NCBI GenBank assembly: GCA_003151295.1
Contig: PLXD01000285.1
Location: forward strand, 1 to 7,325
Direction of reading: 5' to 3'
Length of the DNA stretch: 7,325 nt
DNA from: Chitinophagaceae bacterium
Lineage (GTDB): Bacteria > Bacteroidota > Bacteroidia > Chitinophagales > Chitinophagaceae
Position 1 is the stretch's first letter. Each line of letters opens with the position of its first letter. Below, one piece after another: positions 1-5,632 of this stretch. The notes below the pieces were generated by a model, which did not search any database, was not told the DNA's origin, and was given only the letters and a program-made list of their open reading frames with translations. Position numbers and translations under genes: made by a program.

Positions 1-51
1 AGGCAGAGCTCTGCAAAAGCTCCCACAGCAGTTCGAATCTGCTCGAAACCT
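1..51 (+). tRNA. tRNA-Cys (GCA), 5' end outside the window
   Basis: The last two thirds of a tRNA can be folded by eye. The anticodon stem is gagct (6-10) paired with agctc (18-22), enclosing the 7-nt loop ctgcaaa (11-17) with anticodon GCA at 13-15, which reads the cysteine codons TGC/TGT. The T-arm is agcag (27-31), loop ttcgaat (32-38), ctgct (39-43). The 3' acceptor strand is cgaaacc (44-50) followed by T at 51; a U discriminator base is typical of tRNA-Cys. The variable loop is short (23-26). No CCA is encoded, so it would be added after transcription. The 5' acceptor strand, expected to read ggtttcg, and most of the D-arm lie before base 1. Confidence 0.93.
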
Positions 52-57
52 CTCTTT

Positions 58-102
58 AGCAGACAAGACGAAAATTTGCCGTTTTGTCTGCTTTTTTCTT
101 TT
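58..102 (+). terminator. Intrinsic terminator after the tRNA
   Basis: A 13-bp stem pairs 58-70 (agcagacaagacg) with 80-92 (cgttttgtctgct), with a single G-T wobble and a 9-nt loop (71-79). It is followed by a T-rich tract (92-102). It starts 7 bases after the tRNA 3' end and ends its transcription. Confidence 0.9.
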
Positions 103-234
103 CTGAAATCCTTATAGATGGAATTCTTACCTTCAATTCGCTTTGAACGTAAGCAGGAAGTTTTAATGTCAATTTGGTGCCAACCAAGAATTTATAATTT
201 ATTTTAAACTCGGTAAAGGGAAAAATTAAATATC

Positions 235-972
235 ATGATTAACACTTCAGAAATTGCTCCGGATGTTTACCGTATTTCGGTCTTTGTACCGGAAATTAAT
301 TTGCAGTTCAATCACTTCTTGATTAAAGATGACGAGCCAATGCTTTATCATGCAGGACTTAAACATATGTTCCCTTTATTGTTAGAAGCCGTAAGCAAAA
401 TTATTTCTCCATCTCAAATCAGATGGATTGGCTTTAGTCATTTTGAAGTAGATGAATGCGGGGCGCTTAATGATTGGCTGCAAGTAGCGCCTAATTCGAA
501 AGCAGTTTGCAGCGAGGCAGGGGCTATTGTTAACATGAATGACTTTTCTTCAAGGCCAGTTCTCCCTATGCAAGACAATAGTATTTTGAAAACAGGTAAA
601 CATTCTTACCGGTTTATTCGTACTCCACATTTACCGCATGGCTGGGATGCGGGGGTAATGTTCGAGGAAACCAATAAAACACTATTGTGTTCCGATTTAT
701 TTCATCAAAACGGTGATGTTGTCAATTTAACTGATAAGGATATTTTAAGCGCCCACAAAAGTTCTATGCTTGAATTTGAAAAAGGACCGTTAATGGCATA
801 CACACCTTATTCTCATAATACTCCGATATTGCTTAATTCATTGGCAGAATTACAACCAAAAACACTTGCCACCATGCACGGTTCTTCCTTTCATGGCGAT
901 TGCCGTAAAGCATTAATAGACCTTAATGATGTGATGCAAGAAATTTGGGGCAGAAATGATGTATTGACCTAA
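235..972 (+). CDS. Oxygen-binding diiron-type MBL-fold protein (FDP-like, single domain)
   Basis: This 245-residue protein carries the metal-ligand pattern of the flavodiiron protein (FprA/ROO) metallo-beta-lactamase domain. It has H69-x-E71-x-D73, then H135, D154 and H215. The gaps H135-x18-D154 and D154-x60-H215 equal the classical FDP spacing. The position after D73, normally His, is Glu (HFEVDECG). No flavodoxin domain follows, so it is a stand-alone ODP-like domain, and a separate electron donor would be needed if it reduces O2 or NO. There is no signal peptide, so it should be cytoplasmic. The ATG at 235 is preceded by an A-rich leader with only a weak AGGG at 217-220. The gene is AT-rich, stands alone on this strand, and converges on the minus-strand ORFs downstream. 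The true substrate cannot be read from the sequence; a plain hydrolase role is the alternative. Confidence 0.85.
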   Translation: MINTSEIAPDVYRISVFVPEINLQFNHFLIKDDEPMLYHAGLKHMFPLLLEAVSKIISPSQIRWIGFSHFEVDECGALNDWLQVAPNSKAVCSEAGAIVNMNDFSSRPVLPMQDNSILKTGKHSYRFIRTPHLPHGWDAGVMFEETNKTLLCSDLFHQNGDVVNLTDKDILSAHKSSMLEFEKGPLMAYTPYSHNTPILLNSLAELQPKTLATMHGSSFHGDCRKALIDLNDVMQEIWGRNDVLT

Positions 973-982
973 TAAAGGTTTT

Positions 983-1159
983 TTACAAGTCATCCTGTCT
1001 TAATATCTTTTGTGCCTTTGCTGGATTTATTTGGTCATCCCGTTCATTTGAAATTGTTATGGCTCTTTTTTTTGTATTTATTCCGTTATACACAAGATTA
1101 AAATCCTGATTATCCCAATTGCCTCTCTTAATAAAGTCCCTGTTTAATTGTGTTGACGA
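983..1159 (-). other. 58-codon open stretch without a usual start codon; gene remnant or unusual small gene
   Basis: On the minus strand the frame between the stop at 1160-1162 and the TAA at 983-985 is open for 58 codons. The translation looks protein-like, with polar, lysine-rich content such as NRDFIKRGNWDNQDFNLVYN and a tail ending in KILRQDDL. It overlaps the last 32 bases of the PHA-family gene in another frame. The only ordinary start is a GTG at 1091-1093, which would leave 36 residues. An ATT at 1130-1132 overlaps the TAA stop of the upstream gene (ATTAA) and could act as a rare coupled start. Alternatives are the 3' remnant of a lost gene, or a +1 frameshift extension of the PHA-family protein. 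I do not recognise the family. Confidence 0.3.
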
Positions 1160-1421
1160 TTATTGACCTGATCTTTTGGCCGAAGGCCTGGAGTAGTATG
1201 GGGATTTTTAGGTTAATATTAATTATGTTTTCTCCGATTTCAATATGACTTGAGCTGGTATATCCTTTGGCAGTAAATGCTATATGAGCTTTATAATCGG
1301 CCCAATGAACTGTAAGGTTTTTCAAGTCACTACTGTATTTATTTTTGTAATATTGGATTAATTTTTCGATTCTGCTTTTGGCTTCCTGCTTTGATAGGGT
1401 ATGTTCAATTTGGATATTCAT
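1128..1421 (-). CDS. Polyhydroxyalkanoic acid system (PHA_gran_rgn-like) small protein
   Basis: This 97-residue protein has the layout of the small 'polyhydroxyalkanoic acid system' family (PF09650). It starts with a beta strand and the H-x-L-x-x-x-x-A segment (IEHTLSKQEAKSRIEKL, about residues 4-20). A 'tVHWADY' strand with Trp40 follows, then an F-x-A-x-G-Y turn (about 49-54), a further strand (HIEIGENIININLKI), and a C-terminal amphipathic helix ending in IVNTIKQGLY. Homologues are annotated as possible granule-associated or regulatory proteins, but function is poorly defined and no PHA synthase gene is in this window. Its ATG (1419-1421) overlaps the TGA of the AbiTii-domain gene (1418-1420), so translation is probably coupled. 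The assignment rests on pattern resemblance and the usual length of about 90-100 residues. Confidence 0.65.
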   Translation of the reverse strand: MNIQIEHTLSKQEAKSRIEKLIQYYKNKYSSDLKNLTVHWADYKAHIAFTAKGYTSSSHIEIGENIININLKIPILLQAFGQKIRSIIVNTIKQGLY

Positions 1422-1726
1422 CTGGCAACTTGTTGTGTGTTTTTTTTGGCGCTATTCTCCTTCTGCTTCAAGGGTTTCCCAAGTTTCTCGACAGCATTGG
1501 CCAGTTTGACACTTTTATCGAGTGCGTCCATAAGGGGATGATCAGATTTGTTGTAATCGGGCAACTGATCATCCCGGTCGCGGTATCCCGCCATTTCCTT
1601 ATCGGCCCAGTCGATTATCTCCTGATTTTTGATCCGGCTCGCCAGTACTTTCGTTTTCAGGATCGGGGCCGCCAGCGATTTGGAGGGGTTTGTCAGTTCT
1701 TCTATTATCTGATCTGTCGCATTCAT
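1418..1726 (-). CDS. AbiTii-domain protein, short form
   Basis: The 102-residue product from the ATG at 1724-1726 begins with a segment typical of the AbiTii abortive-infection domain. It shows IIEELTNPSKSLAAPILKTK, then VLASRIKNQEIIDWADKEM, and the signature G-Y-x-D-x-D-x-LPDY. Here the similarity stops: instead of the usual R after LPDY it has NKSDHPLMDALD, followed by a charged helical tail of about 45 residues. It is therefore only the N-terminal part of a domain normally carried by proteins of about 200 residues or more, and may be a remnant or an adaptor. A TTG at 1751-1753 gives 9 extra residues and overlaps the TGA of a short upstream ORF (TTGA), so it is a possible start. The gene overlaps the PHA-family gene by ATGA. 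An A8 run near its 3' end is described separately. Confidence 0.68.
   Translation of the reverse strand: MNATDQIIEELTNPSKSLAAPILKTKVLASRIKNQEIIDWADKEMAGYRDRDDQLPDYNKSDHPLMDALDKSVKLANAVEKLGKPLKQKENSAKKNTQQVAR
1439..1462 (-). promoter_or_regulatory. Possible programmed -1 frameshift signal in the AbiTii/PHA overlap
   Basis: On the minus strand the codons GCC AAA AAA AAC contain the slippery heptamer A AAA AAC (1445-1439) in the zero frame of the AbiTii-domain gene. A strong Shine-Dalgarno-like AAGGAG (1462-1457) lies 11 nt before it, close to the internal-SD spacing known from dnaX (where the heptamer is A AAA AAG). Slipping back by one base reads HTTSCQ and then enters the PHA-family protein at its own ATG, giving an in-frame fusion of about 180 residues. 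No convincing downstream hairpin was found. The A8 tract could also simply be a mutational hotspot, with the downstream gene expressed by reinitiation at ATGA. Confidence 0.35.
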
Positions 1727-1749
1727 GCTGCTATGATTGTGGAGCTGCC

Positions 1750-1851
1750 TCAACCCGGTAGCCCGTAATAAGATTTAATAAATCCCGCCAGCAGGTGCCC
1801 CGCCGTATGGGCAGTGATCTCCCAACCACCATCAAGCGCCTTTTTTATCAT
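1750..1851 (-). CDS. Unrecognised 33-codon ORF before the AbiTii gene
   Basis: The frame starts with ATG at 1849-1851 and reads MIKKALDGGWEITAHTAGH, then a mildly hydrophobic LLAGFIKSYYG, and ends in TGA at 1750-1752. That stop overlaps a possible TTG start of the AbiTii-domain gene, the same kind of overlap as between the next two genes, which is the main reason for listing it. The frame is open upstream to a stop near 1888 but has no earlier start codon, so it may be the 3' remnant of a larger gene. I recognise no family. Confidence 0.22.
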   Translation of the reverse strand: MIKKALDGGWEITAHTAGHLLAGFIKSYYGLPG

Positions 1852-2122
1852 CCTGTTAATCCAGGATTCTCGCCATTGACCGGTGGATCATTCCCGAATT
1901 TACGAAAAATTGGGGACCCCTTTCAATATGGGTTGGGTCGGCCATACCGAAAATGTGTACTTTCAGATTTCTCTCGAAAAAGGGCTTTATTTAATCGGCT
2001 ATCACCATTAGCTGGACGGCAAGGTGCTGGTCGCAAGGCCGGATCTGAAGGAAGCAGGCAAAACGCTGGTCCGATGAACAGGAAGCGCATAAGAGGAAAG
2101 GGCGGTTGATCTAAATATCCAC
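1852..2122. other. Gap without a supported gene
   Basis: About 270 bases lie between the minus-strand small ORFs and the SGNH gene. Both strands show only short open stretches broken by stops, for example 27 codons from the ATG at 1928 on the plus strand and 29 codons from an ATG near 1945 on the minus strand. Long frames crossing it on either strand have the composition of shadows. No RNA gene, strong hairpin or repeat was found. It is GC-richer than the first kilobase and may hold decayed coding DNA. Confidence 0.5.
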
Positions 2123-2130
2123 TATTTTTG
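2123..2130 (+). promoter_or_regulatory. Possible Bacteroidota -7 box (TATTTTTG)
   Basis: TATTTTTG is an exact match to the Bacteroidota -7 consensus TAnnTTTG and lies just before the SGNH gene. The only TTG upstream (2106-2108) is 14 bases away, shorter than the usual gap of about 19-21, so the -33 element is poor. If used, transcription would begin within a few bases of the ATG at 2136. Translation would then start from a nearly leaderless message or at the second ATG (2145). Confidence 0.3.
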
Positions 2131-2135
2131 ACCAA

Positions 2136-2975
2136 ATGGCAAATATGAAAAAGCTCGTGTGCCTCTTCTTCCTGTCCTCGATCCTTATCCTGACATCCTT
2201 TACCCATCACCCCATCACCTGGGTGGCCGTCGGCGACAGCATCACCTATCTCAACGAGCACCTCGACGAAACCAAGAACCACATCACCAAAGGCTATCTC
2301 ACCGACGTTACCCAACGGCTGCCCTATATCCATTATAACAACCAGGGCCGCAACGGCTGGACCACCGGCGATTTTGCCAGGTCCATTGACCGATTGGGCA
2401 TTCCTGTGGGTGACGTCTACACAGTGTTCCTGGGCACCAACGACTGGTGGCAAGGCCACCACATCGGTTCCTGGCTTGACTTTGACCGGGCCACCGGCGA
2501 CAGTACCATCTACGGCTGTTTTCGGATCATCATCAACAAACTGCACAGTCTTAACAACATCGCCCCCATCATTCTTATTACACCCATGCCGCGCACCGAC
2601 TTCGTCTACATCAGCGATCCAAAGAACAATGCCTGGGGCTCCTATAAGGAAAAGGACGGACAAACCCTGGAACAGGTGGCCGAAGCCGTCATCAACATCG
2701 GTCGTTATGAACACTTGCGCGTCATCGATCTCTACCACGACAAAAGCGTGGCCATTCCCCACCTTGTTCGCTACAAGCGCCTCAAAGACCCGCAGACCGG
2801 CGCTTATCGCAACTACCCCTATCCTGACTACATATCTATCCCCTTCAACCCCGCCACGGATGAATACCCCTATTCGCCGGAAGCCATGGATATCACTTAT
2901 GACGGCTTGCACCCCTCTGACAAGGGACATGCGCTCATCGCGCAAAAGCTCATAAAACTCATGAAGGAACTGTAG
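2136..2975 (+). CDS. Exported SGNH/GDSL-family hydrolase
   Basis: The 279-residue protein has all SGNH hydrolase blocks. Block I is VAVGDSIT with nucleophile Ser35. Block II is NNQGRNGWTTGD, where Gly74 corresponds to the oxyanion glycine. Block III is FLGTNDW with Asn102. Block V is DGLHPSDKGH with Asp256 and His259. Such enzymes hydrolyse esters of lipids, acetylated sugars or similar compounds through a Ser-His-Asp mechanism. The N-terminus (KK followed by LVCLFFLSSILILTS) is a typical signal peptide, so the product is exported; Cys9 lies too early and has no lipobox, so a lipoprotein is unlikely. Starting at the second ATG (2145, MKKLVCL) gives the more ordinary signal peptide. The gene is GC-richer than the first kilobase and stands alone, convergent with the amidohydrolase gene. 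The substrate is unknown. Confidence 0.92.
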   Translation: MANMKKLVCLFFLSSILILTSFTHHPITWVAVGDSITYLNEHLDETKNHITKGYLTDVTQRLPYIHYNNQGRNGWTTGDFARSIDRLGIPVGDVYTVFLGTNDWWQGHHIGSWLDFDRATGDSTIYGCFRIIINKLHSLNNIAPIILITPMPRTDFVYISDPKNNAWGSYKEKDGQTLEQVAEAVINIGRYEHLRVIDLYHDKSVAIPHLVRYKRLKDPQTGAYRNYPYPDYISIPFNPATDEYPYSPEAMDITYDGLHPSDKGHALIAQKLIKLMKEL

Positions 2976-3070
2976 GGCAATGTGTAGTAACAGTCCTTCC
3001 TGGCGCACGAATCCGCATTGAAGGGCGGAGAGAAGATCTATTTGCCCGGCATTGCCACTTTTGTCATCCC

Positions 3071-4201
3071 CTACAAATCCCTTAAACCAGGATACCATTT
3101 CTTTGCATTTTCCCTGTAAATTTTGTCAATAACGCTTTTCGGTAATTTCAGGCCCCTGAAGCTCCCTTTAAAATCAGGTCCACTCATCTCCTCATCGGTA
3201 GCAAAAAACTGCCATTCCCGGATTCTTGTAACATGGGAGCTGTTTTTAAACGCTGCAGGATTGGTGTCATTGTCAACACCCATATCGGTGGCGTAAATAA
3301 GCCTGTCCTGGTATTTAATCATGAAATCATAGACTTTCTGCCGGTTTTTTGCCGCCTGCCATTGCAAATGCGAAACCCGTGCGGCCATATCAACGGCCAT
3401 ATTCGGGAATTTATCAAGCCGTCTGGCTAATTCATCGGTATCCCACTCCAGGCTTCCTAAATGTGCGCCTATAAATTTCAGGTTGGGATGTTTTTCAAGC
3501 ATATGATCCCTCGCTGCCATTTGCGATTCATAAGAAGGAAGTTCGGGATGAAGGAACATGTGGTAAGCAGGATTGCGGGTATAATAATTTTTATCGCCTT
3601 GTATGGTCATTTTTTCTACCGGCAGCCAGCAGTTTTTGGGCTCACCCAGATGCCCTAATACCGGTATATGATTCTGCTCGATAAAGTCTATTACCGGGTC
3701 AAATCTTGCATCATCGATCATGACCATCTTTCCGTCTTTGTCTTTAAGGCTCATTCCGATGACCTTATATATTTTGACGGCTATAGCGCCGCTGGAAAAG
3801 GAGTTTTTTAAATAGGCAATGGTCTGTTGTTGCCAATCAGGGGTATTGAAATTCCTGATGGAAAATGTAGTCGCATAAGCGATCCGATGGGGAAAAGCCC
3901 GGACCTGTTGTAAAGCAAACTTTTGCTGTACTTCCATGGGAGGAGGTTCATTCACATCGTCCAGGTTGATAGTGAGCAGCCGAAAATTGTCTTCTTCAGC
4001 CTGTTGTATGAAGATCATCGAATCCGTATTAAAATGCACGTGTGCATCTATCTTCTCAACAGTATTAAAATCGGCGGCCGTATAATATTCGGTTTTCGAA
4101 AGATCTTTTCCCCTCGAAGCTTTTGCCCGTGGCGAGCAATGCTGGATGAAAAAGGAAAAAGTGCACAGGCAGAGATACTGTAAGGTTGTAAAATCTTTCA
4201 T
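3071..4201 (-). CDS. Exported amidohydrolase-2 family metal-dependent hydrolase
   Basis: The start is the ATG at 4199-4201 (MKDFTTLQYLCLC); a longer frame beginning with TTG at 4276 would overlap the AraC remnant and is less likely. The 376-residue product begins with a hydrophobic segment (about residues 5-20) ending at FFIQHCSPR, which resembles a signal peptide; the Cys has a poor lipobox. The rest is a TIM-barrel amidohydrolase (PF04909 type). Metal and active-site candidates are H54-x-H56 in IDAHVHFN, K143 in AVKIYK, H184 in IPVLGHLGEP, H247 in FIGAHLGS and D306 in IYATDMG. Members hydrolyse or decarboxylate small cyclic or aromatic substrates; the exact one cannot be told. The gene begins 26 bases after the stop of the truncated AraC gene on the same strand, so it may once have been that regulator's target. 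Confidence 0.9.
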   Translation of the reverse strand: MKDFTTLQYLCLCTFSFFIQHCSPRAKASRGKDLSKTEYYTAADFNTVEKIDAHVHFNTDSMIFIQQAEEDNFRLLTINLDDVNEPPPMEVQQKFALQQVRAFPHRIAYATTFSIRNFNTPDWQQQTIAYLKNSFSSGAIAVKIYKVIGMSLKDKDGKMVMIDDARFDPVIDFIEQNHIPVLGHLGEPKNCWLPVEKMTIQGDKNYYTRNPAYHMFLHPELPSYESQMAARDHMLEKHPNLKFIGAHLGSLEWDTDELARRLDKFPNMAVDMAARVSHLQWQAAKNRQKVYDFMIKYQDRLIYATDMGVDNDTNPAAFKNSSHVTRIREWQFFATDEEMSGPDFKGSFRGLKLPKSVIDKIYRENAKKWYPGLRDL

Positions 4202-4227
4202 GGTAATATTTGTCAGTCCTGGAAAAA

Positions 4228-4665
4228 TTACTTGCCTGCATTCAGATATTGTAAACGGTAAGCTTGCGGCGGACAATTTTTTATCTTTTTAAATTGCCTG
4301 TAGAAGAAGGGAATGCTTTCAAAACCGGAACTATAACAAATTTCGCCTATCTGCTTATCTGTTTGGATCAATAATTTGCAAGCCCTGTTAATCCTATATT
4401 CGTTTAAAAAGGGAAAAAAGGATTTCATCAGGCTTTTGCTGAAAAACCGTGAAAAGTATTCTTCGCTCATGTTCACGTGCGTGGCTACTTCGGCGAGCGA
4501 GATCTTCTTCTGGTAATTTTTTCTGACATATTGATAAATAGCATTTATCCGTTCGTTGTTGGTATTATTTAACTCATAAGTAAAACCTACCTGGCTTAAG
4601 AGACTAAATTCGGATGTGGAAGACAGTTCTTTTAAAATCTGCAGTAGCAGGATATACTTTTTCTG
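4228..4665 (-). pseudogene. AraC-family regulator, N-terminal domain lost
   Basis: The frame encodes a complete AraC/XylS C-terminal DNA-binding domain. The linker helix is RINAIYQYVRKNY. The first helix-turn-helix is ISLAEVATHVNMSEEYFSRF. Between them runs the core FLNEYRINRACKLL. The second helix-turn-helix is IGEICYSSGFESIPFFYRQF, ending in CPPQAYR. Before the linker a further 35-40 residues (ILLLQILKELS and on) match the usual region between sensor cupin and HTH. The frame then meets a TAG at 4666-4668, and the sequence beyond is AT-rich with stops in every frame. The sensor half of about 150 residues is missing. The only ordinary starts are GTG 4474-4476 and the ATG two codons later, inside the first HTH, so no intact domain can be made. 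It is a 5'-truncated pseudogene. Confidence 0.88.
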
Positions 4666-4669
4666 CTAT

Positions 4670-4679
4670 TTTGTACAAA
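4670..4679. repeat. 10-bp perfect palindrome at the AraC break
   Basis: TTTGTACAAA is a perfect palindrome beginning two bases beyond the TAG that ends the truncated AraC frame. On the minus strand it is part of ttactttgtacaaaatag, which also resembles a -7 box with one mismatch. It marks the boundary between coding and AT-rich non-coding sequence and may be the point of recombination, or chance. Confidence 0.4.
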
Positions 4680-4770
4680 GTAATTAGTAAATGGTAAACT
4701 AATATACAAAATAAGGTAATACCAATCTTAAAATCACTGCCAATATTATTAATATAAAATCTGAACCTTG

Positions 4771-5266
4771 TTATTTTGCCGGGAAATTGATATGGGAAAC
4801 TGATGATTGAAAAGATAAAACCTTCGGCAACAATGATTGGTCAATAGATTCTTCGGTTTCCATTGGTTTTCCCCTGGTGAGCAACCAGTGCTCCGTATGC
4901 TCTGTCATTTCCCCTGCCGGAATATTCAACAAGGGCCCAAGCGTTTCCATCTCAAGAAAACTCCCGTTAATATATGTTTCGTTATTGCTCCCATGATCCG
5001 GGTATTCAGCGGAGGGATCAAACTTAAATAGTTTTATAAGCAGCTCATCCTGCAGGCAATAAATAATCGTCGCCTTCCCCATATGGCTCCTGCGGCATGA
5101 TGGCCCGACCACCTTCGGCAAGTACCGACAGCGCCCAGGGCGCTAATTTAATAGCCGGGCCATTTGGATTTACCAGGCGATGCAAAACGGTCAATTGATT
5201 CTTATCGGGCGATAAGGTGATCTCCATCTCTTTTTTCGCCGACAAACAGGGCCCTTTCATTTCTCT
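4771..5266 (-). pseudogene. DUF4380-family protein, 5' truncated and internally deleted
   Basis: Two frames together give parts of a DUF4380 protein, a family with a galactose-mutarotase-like beta-sandwich look. The upstream frame reads EMEITLSPDKNQLTVLHRLV, then IKLAPWALSVLAEGGRAIMP, then QEPYGEGDDYLLPAG and a stop at 5045-5047. The downstream frame continues from about 5050 with DELLIKLFKFDPSAEYPDHG, then FLEMETLGPLLNIPAGEMTE, and ends at 4771. The WPYT/DPR stretch usually found between LLP and the L-x-K segment, roughly 40-50 residues, is absent, so a deletion with frame change lies near the CTGCAG at 5050-5055. The first third of the family is also missing; similarity stops near GPCLSAKKE at about 5250, where another gene fragment begins on the opposite strand. 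Confidence 0.82.
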
Positions 5267-5279
5267 TCCGGAATGACTC

Positions 5280-5601
5280 ATAGGCATCGGCGGATTCGGC
5301 ACCTATATCACGGGCATGGACCATCCCGATAAATTCGCCGCCCTGGTAGCTATGCGGGGGATGCAACGATGCGGATACCTCCAGGATCTGCAATCTTAGT
5401 CATATCCCGATATGGGCCTTCCCTGGCACTGCGGATGATAAGATCCCCATTGCCGAAACCGAACGTATTGTAAGGGGGTTGCAGAATTGCAAAGGAGATA
5501 TCTGGTTTACCCACGTGCCCGGCGCGGGGCATGGGATTGAATTTCTCTACGAAACCAAGCCTGAAATTTATTCCTGGATGCTGAAACACAAACGGAAGTA
5601 A
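5280..5601 (+). pseudogene. Alpha/beta-hydrolase (esterase/peptidase) C-terminal fragment, frameshifted
   Basis: The first frame (5280-5351) reads IGIGGFGTYITGMDHPDKFA and ALVA, matching the nucleophile region usually seen as S-M-GGFGTY...HPDKFAALVPICGG. A frame change at about 5352 (one extra base or two missing) restores CGGCNDADTSRI from 5353. The protein then continues to IPIWAFPGTADDKIP with the catalytic Asp region and THVPGAGHGIEF with the catalytic His, and stops at 5599-5601 (KHKRK). This is the C-terminal third of a dienelactone-hydrolase or prolyl-oligopeptidase-like enzyme. The nucleophile serine position is Gly, and the N-terminal two thirds are missing. It is joined head-to-head to the truncated DUF4380 gene. 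It cannot be active. Confidence 0.82.
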
Positions 5602-5632
5602 AAAACAATATCTTCGGAATACGAAAAACTCA

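Noticed and set aside
173..202. TTTG (173-176) and TAATTTAT (195-202) as a promoter for the diiron-type gene
   Set aside because: Spacing is near right but the -7 box lacks its TG end; AT-rich leader makes such matches cheap.
966..984. GACCT-aataa-AGGTT stem followed by T6 at the end of the diiron-type gene, a possible terminator
   Set aside because: The stem is only five pairs, one a G-T, with no G/C-rich core; too weak to call.
1940..1975. Plus-strand ENVYFQ, resembling a TEV protease site, suggesting vector sequence
   Set aside because: Occurs in a short broken frame with no tag or vector sequence nearby; chance.
2976..3056. GGCAATG / CATTGCC inverted repeat between the SGNH and amidohydrolase genes as a terminator
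   Set aside because: The arms are 67 bases apart with no T-run; not a credible terminator.
1923..3098. Long minus-strand frame across the SGNH gene
   Set aside because: It is the reverse shadow of the SGNH hydrolase, which has all catalytic blocks on the plus strand; the translation is Val/Gly/Asp-rich without domains.
4670..4679. TTTGTACAAA as a lambda/Gateway att core
   Set aside because: Only the 10-bp palindrome matches; flanking att bases and any cloning sequence are absent.
5545..5560. cgaaacc as a partial repeat of the tRNA-Cys 3' end (attachment site)
   Set aside because: Only about seven bases agree and it lies inside the alpha/beta-hydrolase coding sequence; expected by chance.
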